From Lasiodiplodia sp. COLG20 (Eukaryota; Ascomycota; Dothideomycetes; Botryosphaeriales; Botryosphaeriaceae), in NCBI GenBank assembly GCA_009801085.1, contig VNWV01000015.1:292676-356675 (forward strand): a stretch of DNA of 64,000 bases, given 5' to 3'. Below, piece by piece: positions 1 through 10,062 of this stretch. Numbering within the stretch: the first letter of the stretch is position 1; each line of letters begins with the position of its first letter. A program made the position numbers and the translations under genes. The notes under the pieces are model-generated. The model did not search any database. It had not been told where the DNA came from and was given only the letters and a program-made list of their open reading frames with translations.

Positions 1-1028
1 AGGTTTGATTTGCCAAACCAGCCAGTCTGCAGCAAGAGCAAGCACCACCTGCGAGTAGATCATGTACACGGCGTTGCCCGAGTCTTCTGTCGCCATTCCT
101 GCCGTCATGAGATATTCCTACACGACCAAAGACACTTAGTAGATGAAAGACTAGCTCAAGGCAGTCACCTACCATGATAGATGCAGTGAGCCCCAGTGCC
201 ATAACCATCAGCCATTGCGTCAAGCCGAGCCGGAAGTTGAAGTGAAATCCGGGCACGACGGCGAAACATACAGTGGTCACTAGTAACACCCCGGCAGCGA
301 AGCAGTTGGTCACTGCCAGAGGATGTGTCCGAGTTCCTATTTTGGCCATCGAAGTGTACGAACACTATTTAGACTGTTAGTGGGGCACGCGTAAAAAAAG
401 AGAAAGCGAGCTGCTCACTATCCCTCCGACAACTCCGAGAGCGGAAAAGGCCACTCCCCTTTCCATCGAGGCGTTGTGACCACCAAGGTTTTCAACAGAG
501 ACCATGTCAATACCCAATAGGTTTGCAACAAATCTCGGCTTGGTGATGAGTGCGACGCCGGCCAACGACATGATCGCAGCGCCAATAGAGGCTGGGCCGT
601 ACCTGCCGTTCGTGAAGAACTTGGCCATAATGCTCGCTCCCAAGGGAGCGAGGAGGTTCAACGTGGTTGCATCGGCGAGAGGAAGGTAAACAATTGAATC
701 TGCAAAAACGGAGTATTACATGAGCCTGAAGTTTCAGCATTTGGTGATAGGGAAACGAAGGCCTACAGTAGAATCCGGCTGCACCGCATATTCCCCCAAT
801 GGTCCGTAAAGTAAGCAGCTCTCGGACATCCTCGGTGCCGAGCGGTAGCTCATCTGGGTAACGGGACAGTAAAGCCAAACTGTTGACAGCGAGGGTGATG
901 AACATGCGACCCTGGAGGATTTGAGCTGTGTCTATGACACCCGTAGACTGTAACGATTTGGCCAGGCCATTTACGAACACCGCAATAACCTGAGATGCAA
1001 GCACCAGCCGTGCGCCCTTGCTAATCAT
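1..1028 (-). CDS. EamA/DMT-family membrane transporter, 3' end off the window
   Basis: Polytopic membrane protein of the drug/metabolite transporter superfamily, presumably exporting or importing a small metabolite. I read four exons on the minus strand: 767-1028, 419-699, 173-364 and 1-117, with GT-AG junctions that keep frame. The first exon begins with MISKGARLVLASQ and contains an EamA-like run (QGRMFITL, then TIGGICGAAGFY). The second continues with YSIVYLPLADATTLNLLAP, the typical 'drives the next helix' EamA segment. The fourth exon is cut by the window edge, so the C-terminus is missing. It diverges from the UstYa gene at 1554 with a shared 525-base intergenic region, so it may be the transporter of that cluster. 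The family call rests on pattern and hydrophobicity; the substrate is unknown. Confidence 0.75.
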
Positions 1029-1553
1029 TGGAATGCAGGCTTGATAAATCCTGGTTGAAGTATAGCGCGATAGAAGATAGAGCAGGAGCGAGGGATTCGA
1101 ACATGCAGTAACAACAGGGAAACAGATGTACGAGCTTCAAAATGGCCCTTCAGCCATAGCAGTTCTTCAGAAAGCGGCGATGCACATTGCTGCCTGTAAT
1201 TTGATCTTGATTACTTGAACCATAACAATCATGGACAAAGGTCATTGGGCAGAAGGAAATTGGGAAGGTAGTACGAAAGGAAACCGGATTATTCCTTGTC
1301 TTTATGAGCGAGTCATCGCGAATAGAACCTAATGAGTCTCTGTTGAAAAGCTTGGGATGCTATGCGCCGGAGTGCTGTTGATCGCGGCCCATGAGTCGTG
1401 CACCACAACAGCCCCACTCCAGTTTGAGGGGGCACTTGCCACATGAAATCCCGGCAACTTGAAGAGTATCTATGATGATGGACTGTCGGCCGCAACAGCG
1501 GCTTAAAATGCTTGCAGTCTTTCTTCACACAGAATTTTGCACGGTTTGACACC
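1029..1553. promoter_or_regulatory. Divergent promoter region between transporter and UstYa-like gene
   Basis: 525 bases without a supportable gene between two divergently transcribed starts. ORFs on the minus strand overlapping 1313-1795 are antisense shadows of the UstYa exon. No clear TATA box or known operator was recognised. Confidence 0.4.
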
Positions 1554-2650
1554 ATGGCATCTTTTTTCAATACCCGATTCAAGAACTTCCTATCTGCATA
1601 CGAGCCGCGAAGAGGTGAAGCAGTTGTGGAAGATGACAACTCGAAGGAACACCTCCTTCCGGATGACGATTCCGTCTCATCGCGGCCACGCAGCCCGGTC
1701 GGAAGCACAACGTTGGCCGTCGTTGCCGGCGTGGCGTTGATACTCTGTAGTATGCTCAGTTTTGCACTCGGCACTTGGGTCTCGAAACGACCCACTGAGG
1801 GATCCCGGAGTTCCTATGAAAATGGATTCATCGAAGAGCAGATCGTCAGTAGGTCAAACCAGGATTATGCATCATAACTCACGGCTGACAACAACAGCGC
1901 CATCTGACAGGTTCGAACTTCGGCAAATGACTTTCACCGGCGGCATCGACTTTACCTCCGAGGGTGAGGAAATGCTCGCGCCGTCTCGCTACGTTGGAGA
2001 ACCGAGTCCGGAAATTGATGAGGCTTGGAACGCCATCATAGGTGGAGAGTCTCACTACTTTTCCGTTTCCGAGACTGAGGCTAAAGCGCTTTGGGACGCC
2101 GACTGGGAGAAGTACCGGGATAGGATCAGGGGTGGATGGACGGGAACGTACGTGCACTTCTTCTCTCGATATCTGGTCCTCCTTAACATCTTCGCCAAGT
2201 CTTGACATGTTCCATTGTTTGCACTGTCTGGTACGTCATCAATGTACTTAGAAGCGATTGTAAAGATTAACAATCCTGGAACAGAACCAGTTGCGAAAAG
2301 CACTGCGTCGCGACTACTATCCCGAAGAGGACCATAGAGGGATGGTGCATCAGCGTAAATCTACCTTCTACTATGTGTATGCTTAGACTGACTTTTCGTC
2401 AGTACACTGCATTGATCACCTAAGACAGGTGATTATGTGCCAAGGTACGAGTGTCATTTCGCCGAGCCAATGGCACGCTGGCCGCGGCCAATACATCAAC
2501 CCCAAGCAAGTACACACTTGCCGGAATTTCGAGAAGCTGCATAACTTCTCAAAGTCCAGATATAACGGTAGTCTTGCTGTCCCCAGAAGTCCGAGGGTAC
2601 CCTTAAAGGATGAGGAACGGCAAAGCCCTTCCCACGAGGGAAGATCGTAA
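1554..2650 (+). CDS. UstYa-like (DUF3328) oxidase, copy A
   Basis: Type II membrane protein of the UstYa/DUF3328 family, whose characterised members catalyse oxidative cyclisation, hydroxylation or chlorination of peptides. I read five exons: 1554-1852, 1911-2147, 2200-2230, 2285-2354 and 2403-2650, giving about 294 residues. A transmembrane segment lies near residues 60-80 (LAVVAGVALILCSMLSFAL), followed by the family start of the lumenal domain, SYENGF. The two catalytic HxxHC motifs appear only after splicing: HCLHC (exon 3, in LDMFHCLHCL) and HQLHC (exon 4/5 junction, in VHQLHCIDHLRQ). The closing VHTCRNF motif is also present. The first donor is not certain: a better-looking GTCAGT sits at 1845, but only the GT at 1853 keeps frame. 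The extreme C-terminus is poorly conserved and could be spliced differently. Confidence 0.8.
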
Positions 2651-3060
2651 GCTTCTGGCCGAATCACTTTTCGAGGCGGCGTTTGAAGGAGAGCATTACT
2701 GAGTCTATAAAATATATATATCTATACCACAAAGCAGCTATTTAATTTGACCTCTAAATGATGATTTTCACCATCAGCTCTGAGTTTACTCAGGAAAAGA
2801 TCCGTTTTGAAATTGAAGTAAATGATTCTTTGGAGACGTTGAATGGTTATGCAGCATGTTATCAAATGCCTTTGCCAGTTGGTACTGGGGTTGTCCGCAA
2901 GTTGGGCTACAATGATTAATCTGCCGAGTTCCATCCCAGGCTTGCCACCCAAGCGAACAGCAGCTATTATCTATGCGGGATCCACTATATCAATCATCAA
3001 TTACTGTTCTTCCTCCCAGCACCGCTGTCTCCTTTGCAGCCAAAAGAAGCACACACCGTC
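2651..3060. other. Intergenic region between UstYa copies A and B
   Basis: 410 bases holding the 3' end of copy A and the promoter of copy B. A short AT-rich run (aaatatatatatct) lies near 2710. No gene or repeat is visible. Confidence 0.4.
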
Positions 3061-3888
3061 ATGGCATTCTCGTTCTTGAAAAGATACAAACCCCTTCCCC
3101 AGGATCTCGAAGGACCAGAGTATCGAAAAGAACCCGCACAGCCTTCCACACAACTTGCAGCATGGACAGGCTGGACTCTGGCCGCCTTCTTCGCCTTCAC
3201 GACAACACTTCTCGTCTTCCGGGACAAACTTCATGCATCCCATTTTCCCGAGTCCGGATCGTTCTCTGCCGGCTTCACAACTGAGTTCGGCCCCGTGAAG
3301 CCGTTGATCAAAGAAGAGCCCGTCATGTTCTGGGGCGGGCCGCGCTGGTACGACAACGGTACCGGCTACAAGCTGCAAAACCCATCCGAGCCCGAGTACG
3401 TCGGACCGCCCAATGACGACATGGATGAGGCGTGGGAAACGTTGCTCAAGGGTCGCTACTTCACCATCACAGACGAAGAGGCCGTAGCCACCTTCGGACC
3501 GTCGCACCAGGTGCATAACCATTCCAACGTCGGCTACCTCATGGGCCTCGATGTCTACCACACGTTGCATTGTGTGGACCAGCTGCGCAGGATGCTGGAC
3601 CGCGAGCACTACTTCGGACCGGGGAAGATGAAGTATCCGGAGAGAGGCCATCGCGACCACTGCCTCGACCACATTCGGCAGCAGCTGATGTGCCACGCTG
3701 ACCTGACTCCCATACCTGTCATTTGGTATGAAGGCCATGGGCGGAGCTTCGTCCAATCAGATGTGGTGCACACGTGCAGGAACTGGGGTTCTTTGCAGAA
3801 GTTCATGCATACCCGAGCCGACCTCACGGAGGTGTGGGCAGAAAGAAGGGTCAAGCAGCTTAATGAAGAAGCCGGCCGTGATAGCTGA
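3061..3888 (+). CDS. UstYa-like (DUF3328) oxidase, copy B
   Basis: Best-preserved family member in the window: one exon, 275 residues, starting MAFSFLKRYKPLPQDLEG. A single membrane helix (TGWTLAAFFAFTTTLLVF, about residues 41-58) anchors a lumenal domain. That domain contains the AGFTTEF signature, the EPEYVGPP and DEAWETLL blocks, the first motif HTLHC (in GLDVYHTLHCVDQLRRML), the second motif HRDHC (in RGHRDHCLDHIRQQLMC) and the terminal VHTCRNW block. An open frame extends upstream to 3034, but the ATG at 3061 gives the usual short cytosolic tail. It probably acts in the Golgi/ER lumen on a peptide substrate. Neighbours on both sides are related or tailoring genes, which supports a biosynthetic cluster. 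Confidence 0.92.
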   Translation: MAFSFLKRYKPLPQDLEGPEYRKEPAQPSTQLAAWTGWTLAAFFAFTTTLLVFRDKLHASHFPESGSFSAGFTTEFGPVKPLIKEEPVMFWGGPRWYDNGTGYKLQNPSEPEYVGPPNDDMDEAWETLLKGRYFTITDEEAVATFGPSHQVHNHSNVGYLMGLDVYHTLHCVDQLRRMLDREHYFGPGKMKYPERGHRDHCLDHIRQQLMCHADLTPIPVIWYEGHGRSFVQSDVVHTCRNWGSLQKFMHTRADLTEVWAERRVKQLNEEAGRDS

Positions 3889-3996
3889 TAGGAATATTTG
3901 GGGAAGTTTCGGTTTTCTATCTCATTCAAACCACTACAGTCAGAGAGCAATCCTTTCCGTAATACAAATCCATCTCACAAGCCAGCAACCCCTTCC

Positions 3997-4895
3997 TTAC
4001 TCCGGCGCCTTAACCTTCCCATACGTCCAAATATTCAACCCAATCTTCGTCCCCTCCACCACTGGCATCCCCGCATGCAGCGTCCCCTCATGCCCGCTCC
4101 CATCCTCCCTAAAATTAACCCAAAACAGCGCATTCCCCACAACCGGCCTGACCGCCAGTCCCTCCTCCTCCTGCCCCCCCTCCTCCCCACACTCCACCCA
4201 CCCCTTCCCACACCACGGCCTCCTACTCCTCCACGCCGTATTCCTCACCTCTGAGAACCTCGTCGCGCCCCCCTCGCAATCCGCCTCGAGGATGGCGAAG
4301 AAGCTCGTCCGCCGGTCCGCCGTACGCGCGTTGAACGCGTCCCAGTCGTAGTGCGGGCGGTACTGCTGCCCAGCGTCGTACTTGACGGCGGCGAGCGCGT
4401 CCATGCTGCGGTTCGGCGCGAAGCCTTGAAAAGCGGCGGCGCGCGCGCGTACGCAGTCGACGACGGGGTCGGGGGAGAGGAGCCAGGCGGTTTGGCTGTT
4501 GCGGGTGGTGGTTTCGATGTGTTGGTCTTTGTGCTGGGTGGCTTTGTTTTGGATGACGGAGGTGTGGTAGTGTGGGAGGCTGCCGGGGGTGCGGGGGCGG
4601 GTTAGTTGGGTGGGGGGGAAGGGGGAGGGGGAGGGGGAGGGGGGACGCACGCGAGGGCTTTGAGGTGCTGGGCTTCGTAGGGGGTGAGGAAGTTCTCGAT
4701 GTACACCATGATTGGGTCGTAGGAGAGGAAATGGGGCTTCATGCGGGGTGTTTCGCAGACGTAGGAGGCTGGGCTGGGGCTCGCGAATGGAACCCATTGT
4801 GGGATGCTCCATCCGCTGAGATTGAGGTGGTCATTGAGGATGTAAGCACCAAGGGCGCTGAGAAGGGTAAGGAGCAGGAATGATTGCGAAAACAT
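3997..4895 (-). CDS. Prolyl-4-hydroxylase-like 2-oxoglutarate/Fe(II) dioxygenase
   Basis: Two exons, 4651-4895 and 3997-4579, giving about 275 residues. An N-terminal signal anchor (MFSQSFLLLTLLSALGAYI) precedes a P4H-type double-stranded beta-helix domain. The iron ligands are visible as HYDWD (HxD) and the distal His in HAGMPVVEGTKIGLNIWTY, where the Lys would bind 2-oxoglutarate; GNALFWVNF is the usual strand before it. RNSQTAWL matches the P4H 'RTSxxxWL' block. It is converging with UstYa copy B and is likely secretory-pathway localised, like UstYa proteins. Hydroxylation of Pro or another residue in the same substrate peptide is an inference. The 71-nt intron is an extreme G-rich/C-rich tract (see findings). 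Confidence 0.85.
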
Positions 4896-5093
4896 TTTGA
4901 ATGATGAGAGGTATACGTGGTAGAGCCTCTCACAAAAGTTATGCTTTTATATTGAAAGTAGCTCTTGCGCCGTTTGAGCACATGCGTTTCTGTGAGGTAG
5001 GTGAATGACTAGTTTATGCCTCAAATCAGCGCTATTATAAAATGATCTCCAGCCCGTAGGATACGCCTCCAACCTGAAATGGTTTATCAGAAT

Positions 5094-6241
5094 CTACTCA
5101 TAAAACTCCTGAAATGGATACATCCATGTTCTCATTGCATCGAAGTTTCTGCAGACGTGCCACTGGTCAGTATCCGCGTGGTGCACATGTCCTCCAGGAC
5201 GCCAGGTTCTCGGTGTGGGTGTCATATCGAGCTGGCACATGAGGTGTTGACGAAGCTGTTCCATGCAATGCTCTTCGTAGACCGTGTTAGTAGGGTAAAC
5301 ATTTTTGATATTGAAGAACTCACTAAGATGCATTGAGTGACTGAGCGTCTTGGGCTCTACCGTGGGTTGGCCTGGCTTATCTTGGTGGTTGGTGTAATAT
5401 TCAGGTGAGAATGACCTCCGAATGTAATTCTACAAATACTGAGTTAGACGAGGAATGCTAGGTTCGGCTATGAGAATCCCTACTAAGCAATGAAGAGCAT
5501 GGAGACCACTGGTCCTAAAATTATTCACGCATACACCGTCAACGGAATCACCTCGCTATAGCTGTTTTGTGGTTATCAGGATACCAACTTACTCTAGCCA
5601 CCATTTTCCTTTCACCAAATCGTCATCATGTTTGAGTTCAATGGCATCCGGAGGCCAATTTTCCGGAACCACGCCAATGAATCGATCTGAAGAACAACAT
5701 TAGCTTGACTATCCACTGATATCTATTCTTGGGTTGGAACCTTTCAGGATCCTGCCCCAAGCATGGTCAGTCTCGCGACCAGGAGGGCCAAAGTAGTCGG
5801 GCTCGCCGGGCTGATGACTGAGCGAGTATGTTCCATTGGCATCGATGAGGATTCCGCCATAGAACCTGACCTTCTCCAAAGCCAGGGTGTTGTGGTCAGG
5901 CCCTACTCTCAACACGATTAGCTTTGGCTATGCAATTGTGGAGACCTGTGTAGTTGATACTCACTGATTTCGGTTGTGAATCCATGCTCGTATGATCCAA
6001 GCTTGGGAGACTTGGACAGTAGCGAGCTATAGAAAAACAAAGCCACCAGGAGTATTGAGAGGAGAACGTTCGAAACATAGAGTAAGACTGCATGGCGGTA
6101 AGAAATGCTTTTCACTACATAGCCTTTGTCCGCGCCCTTTTCTGGCTCATCGGTGTCCGTAAGTGTTGATTGAGAGGCATTTAAAGGAGCGTAAGAGGCG
6201 GAGCGGCCTGTCCGCGACAGAAATCTGAATATTGAGAACAT
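5094..6241 (-). CDS. UstYa-like (DUF3328) oxidase, copy D
   Basis: Minus-strand gene needing six exons. Exon 1 is 5965-6241 (N-terminal cytosolic tail, a transmembrane run HAVLLYVSNVLLSILLVALF, then SYEHGFTTEI). Exon 2 is from 5905 down to about 5749 (VRFYGGILIDANGTY, PDYFGPP). Exon 3 begins with RFIGVVPENWPPDAIEL and exon 4 carries GLHALHCL. Exon 5 begins NYIRRSFSPEYY, and the last exon ends at 5094 (WHVCRNFDAMRTW). Splicing gives HALHC as the first motif. Joining exon 5 (…SMHL) to the last exon gives HLKHC as the second. Unspliced reading instead shows YEEHC and would wrongly suggest loss of a histidine. CTAAC lies just upstream of the final acceptor. Function as for other UstYa proteins; substrate unknown. 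Confidence 0.82.
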
Positions 6242-6654
6242 GAGTGATTCGCATTGGCGGACCAGCGGGCGAGATGGGATACTTATCACTGCAGCTGCTG
6301 GTCGGTGCGTGAAAACCTCATGTAGTTTAGTGTCGCTTATCCATGATACCTTTTGTACTATGTTGAGGGTATTTGATAATAGATATTATTTGTCCGTTAA
6401 ATTTTGTACCGCGAAAAGACAGAGGACAGCACGGGAAAGTGGTCGCGCATGCAGTTAACATGATCATAGCATAAGGAAATATACGGTTGTAGATATCAGG
6501 AATTTATTGCTAAGCTACATATCCAGCACATGAGTTAAACTACAGAGGATACTTTGGACTATGCGGGTCAGCTCTCACAGAGTCCAACATGTAGGCAGTG
6601 CAGTCTTACCTTAAGCTAGCCGCAAAGAAGGGAATCAATAGTATGGAGATGTGT
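6242..6654. other. Intergenic region upstream of UstYa copy D
   Basis: 413 bases between the start of copy D and the 3' end of the small cysteine-rich gene, both on the minus strand. It presumably holds the promoter of copy D. No gene or repeat seen. Confidence 0.4.
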
Positions 6655-6934
6655 CTACTCAGTAACCTGCAATGCCCAGTCAGCTATCTGCCACTATGCA
6701 TTTGAGTACTATTCAATCGCCTACCTCGGCAGAGCAGTCGGCGTCGGAGCCGTCAGCGCAGTTGTAGCAGCCAGGAGTGCCACCAGGGCACGAGCAGCAG
6801 GTGACACCGCTGCCGGAGCCCAGGCAACCGTTAGGGCATTCAGCGCTGACTCCATTGCGGGTGAGGAGACGCGGGGGAGCGGCGGCAGCAGCGAGGCCAA
6901 CGATGGCGGCCATGATAAGAGTAGCGAACTTCAT
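6655..6934 (-). CDS. Small secreted cysteine-rich protein (8 Cys); possible RiPP substrate
   Basis: Two exons: 6725-6934 and 6655-6666, separated by a 58-nt intron (GTAGGC donor, GCTGAC branch site, TTGCAG acceptor). The result is 73 residues ending CSAEVTE. Residues 1-19 form a clear signal peptide (MKFATLIMAAIVGLAAAAA). The remainder has PPRLLTR, which could be a short propeptide with a basic end, then a Gly/Ser/Cys-rich mature part with eight cysteines (CPNGC, CCSC, GCYNC, ADC) and a single Tyr. It matches no family I can name. It sits inside the UstYa/P4H cluster between copies D and E. It could be an ordinary effector-like secreted protein or the substrate of the cluster; it lacks the repeated cores of known dikaritin precursors. 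Confidence 0.75.
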
Positions 6935-7420
6935 GTTGATGGAGGTGGAGAATTCGAGACCGGATATGTCGTGATAGGCGTGAGAAGTGAGGACATTGAG
7001 GTTGGATAGTCAAATGCGAGGTCGTATCACATCATCTTATACAGCCAGATCATTCGGCATCCAAACCATTATTTTCCATTTTACTTGGTGGTGCTCAGGG
7101 TTTCCGGGGGCAATTGCTACTGGAAATCTCCCCCAGAGATCCGTGCTGCGACGATCAACCGGGGCGACCTGCCGAATATTTCCAACATAACTTCTCATGC
7201 GTCACAGGTGAAGCTCAGCGAACTTTGTCCTTTCCTTTGGGCTGCTAAACCGAATTGCAATGGTTGATACTCCAACTTTCCGCAACATTCGCTACAGCCT
7301 ACTCCTTCGCTCCGACTTGGATCACGAGAATACTCCAATACACCAGGATATTAGTTGAGCCAAGTAGGCAAACCCACCCGGCGACGCTCTTCGCAGTCGC
7401 CAGAAACATCCCCCACCAAG
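6935..7420. promoter_or_regulatory. Divergent promoter between the cysteine-rich gene and UstYa copy E
   Basis: 486 bases between two divergent starts. ORFs here are short and show no domain. No recognised binding site or TATA box. Confidence 0.4.
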
Positions 7421-8116
7421 ATGGACCAAGCAACGGGGCTCCTCCAGGGCCGCACCTCCACGGACAGCAATCTCTCCCTCTCAGAAGCCGACCTGCACAG
7501 CTCCGAAAAGCACCCAGACACCACCCAGCAAAATTCCCGCCGAACCCTCCAATACCGCGTCATCGGCATCGGCCTAATCACCCTCTTCGTCATCTTCGGC
7601 GGCGGGTCCTTCCTCGCCTGGGCCATCTTCCCGCCCCCCTCCCCCGCCGCCGTCCCCTTCGTCAACCTCGGCATGTGCGGCGCCACGCCCGCCGAAGCGC
7701 GCGACAACGGCTGCGTCTTCGACCTGATGATGTCCGGGTGGCTTCACCCAGCCTGCTACGACCGCGACTTATCCGACAGCTTCCTCCGCGAGAACAACTG
7801 GACCTTCTACCGGGAGCGTGAAGCGATCAACGTCATCCCCGAGGAAGAGGCGCGGTTGGGCGAGTACCAGACGATCTTCGTGAAGGGGAATTTCCATTAC
7901 CAGCACTGCGCGTACCTGTGGGCGAAGCAGATAAGGGCGAAGGCGCGGTTCCCGTTGGTGTTGGATAGCGCGACGAGGAGTGAGGAGCATAGCGGGCATT
8001 GTGTGAAGTTAGTGGGCAATCCGAATGTGACGAAGGTCGGGTTGCCAACGGGGACGAGGCTGAATAGGTCGACGTGGAAGCTGCAGTGTATGATTGGGGA
8101 GAAGAGAATGCTGTAG
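7421..8116 (+). CDS. UstYa-like (DUF3328) protein, divergent copy E
   Basis: Single exon, 231 residues, starting MDQATGLLQGRTS. A membrane helix spans about residues 47-69 (VIGIGLITLFVIFGGGSFLAW). The lumenal part begins with the alternative subfamily block CGATPAEARDNGCVFD and a Trp/Tyr-rich region (SGWLHPACYDRDL). Both HxxHC motifs are present: HYQHC (in GNFHYQHCAYLWAKQ) and HSGHC (in EEHSGHCVKLV). This subfamily lacks the terminal VHTCRN block seen in copies A, B and D. GC-rich codon use (near-total C/G third positions in the first half) differs from copies D and F. An in-frame open stretch extends upstream to 7355, but the ATG at 7421 gives a normal N-terminus. The role is peptide or metabolite oxidation by family inference. 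Confidence 0.8.
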   Translation: MDQATGLLQGRTSTDSNLSLSEADLHSSEKHPDTTQQNSRRTLQYRVIGIGLITLFVIFGGGSFLAWAIFPPPSPAAVPFVNLGMCGATPAEARDNGCVFDLMMSGWLHPACYDRDLSDSFLRENNWTFYREREAINVIPEEEARLGEYQTIFVKGNFHYQHCAYLWAKQIRAKARFPLVLDSATRSEEHSGHCVKLVGNPNVTKVGLPTGTRLNRSTWKLQCMIGEKRML

Positions 8117-8207
8117 GGAGTAGGACGTCGCTATTCTGTTCGGACTTAGGAATTGCTTCTCATTGACTAGATATACGCCATAATCTTTCCATCATTCTTT
8201 GTTTCCC

Positions 8208-9124
8208 TCAGTCACTGCCCGAAGCTCCCAAGGCGCGGAACTGCGCCCGTACGAAGTCCATGTCTCGACACTGGTGCTTGATGCCCATTCCGTCTGTGTT
8301 GCTCGTCATTCTATCTTCACGGTGGGCAGGGCCTTCCAGAGTTGTATCTCCCAAGCACAGGATGGCCTGACGCAGGTAGTCATAACAGTGCTCAACATGC
8401 ACGTGTTCCTGTGCAATCTCGGCGGAGGTTCTGACAGGTCCCGAGCCCTGATGCTTCCAGTAGCTGTCTCGAAGCATCCTCTTCGCGCAGTTTGTCAGTC
8501 CGGGTGCCATAAAACTATTTGGAGCCACTCTTACGATGCAGTGCGATTGATGGACGTAGGCAGGTACGTAGAGCTCCACTGATTCATCTCCATCGGCACT
8601 GGGGAAGCCTGGCGAGAGCTCATACGTCCGCGGATCCTTCACGGCGATACGTACGGAAGCTGGAGTCATCATAAGCTACACAGATTGACAAACTAGACGG
8701 GAAGGATGGAGTGGTCAACCGGATACATAGCTGGGCCACAGTTCATGCACGTGAGCCCTGTGTGAGTCTGGGTCGCTGTAATTGAAAGCCTCAATGAACT
8801 CTTGTTGTATTGAATTGCCTTGGTGAATTAAATGTGAGTGCCTACGCAAATAGAGCTGTGAAAACACTGCGACTCACCTCGAGGTATGATATCTTGGGAC
8901 TGAAATATGGCGGCTGCATCTGCATATCGAGCATCTTGGACGGTGATAACATAAATCAAGGCAAGTATAGTAACCGTGAGAGCAGCTATGATATAGCGCA
9001 GGATTCTTGGACGCGCGAAAAACGGAGTCGGCTGCACAGGTGGATCCTCGGTAGAAGAGCCATCATCGAAACTGGGGACTTCAGTAAACTCGATTTTCGA
9101 GAGGGTGCGAGATGAAAATGACAT
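8208..9124 (-). CDS. UstYa-like (DUF3328) protein, divergent copy F
   Basis: Four exons: 8878-9124, 8727-8818, 8535-8675 and 8208-8480, giving about 250 residues. All junctions keep phase (donors GTGAGT, GTATCC and GTAAGA). Exon 1 has a cytosolic tail and one helix (YIIAALTVTILALIYVITV). Exon 2 reads GNSIQQEFIEAFNYSD and ELWPSY. Exon 3 ends in VHQSHCI, giving the first motif HQSHC. Exon 4 gives the second motif HVEHC in HVHVEHCYDYLRQAILC, then a degenerate terminal block KHQCRDMDF. It converges with copy E, with about 90 bases between the 3' ends. Substrate unknown. Confidence 0.78.
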
Positions 9125-10062
9125 GCTTTAACAGAGAGAGGAGCTGAAATAAGGAGCTGACCGGGAATAGAAGACAGAAGGAGACAACGATTAAATACTA
9201 AGAGGAAGTCAATATGCGGGTCGCGACGGATAAATATCTGCTCGCTTGGCAACTCTGAGCTTATTTGACATAGCCGTCATGATCGCCCAGGAACATATGA
9301 TCATGTGTTTTGCCATCTGATCCATGTCGTGGATCGTGTTCCAGATCTGTTTTCCGAGGTTCCTCGTCCCGGCGAGGCGCAAAAGCCTGACATTTCCAAA
9401 CGAAAGGCTGATCACCTCTGCACAGAGCGTGAAATAATAATTATTCCGAGAATATGAAACTGCGTTTTGATAAGAGTGGAGAAGAAGATACCTGTAGAAA
9501 GACGACGCTCTATAAAATGGAGTGTGGCTGGTTGGAGTTTGGCATCGCGAATTTTCACTTCTAGAACAATGGGGAGGATCTCCGTGGGCATGGGCGTTTC
9601 ACGTGTATATTACCGCTACATACTTTCCTTTCTTTCTACCTCCTCCGCATAAATACTGCCGTATTCCGACTGGAAAGTTAGTTCTAATACCATGCATCTT
9701 GCTTCATGCCTATGCGTTTATCTAGCTTCTTCTTCCGGAAAGTAGCCTGCTTTAGCTTATTATCATCCTCTGCTCGCTTCGCAGCCCTGATATTCTGATA
9801 AATCGGTGACAGCATGTGCTTCCTCTATCGATTTGGGCTTCCTGTATTCCATTAAAACACTTATTAGTTACAAACCTCTCTACCTCATATGCGGAAAGAG
9901 TGCCCCGAAAGCGCTTAAGACAGCACTGGCGGAGGATTTGCAGCCCTTCCGAAACCACATCGGCAAATCTCCGGTCGGTGGTGACAACGACAACTGTTTT
10001 CTAAGTGACGGATTGGATGTAGCGTACAAGCCAGATGATGGACGGAAGGTCAGGAAGGTTGT
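9125..10062. other. Gene-free stretch to the right of the UstYa cluster
   Basis: 938 bases with only short, unsupported ORFs on either strand. I see no domain and no clear repeat, and treat it as the right border of the cluster. Confidence 0.4.

Noticed and set aside
1313..1795. 160-codon minus-strand ORF
   Set aside because: Antisense shadow of the first exon of UstYa copy A.
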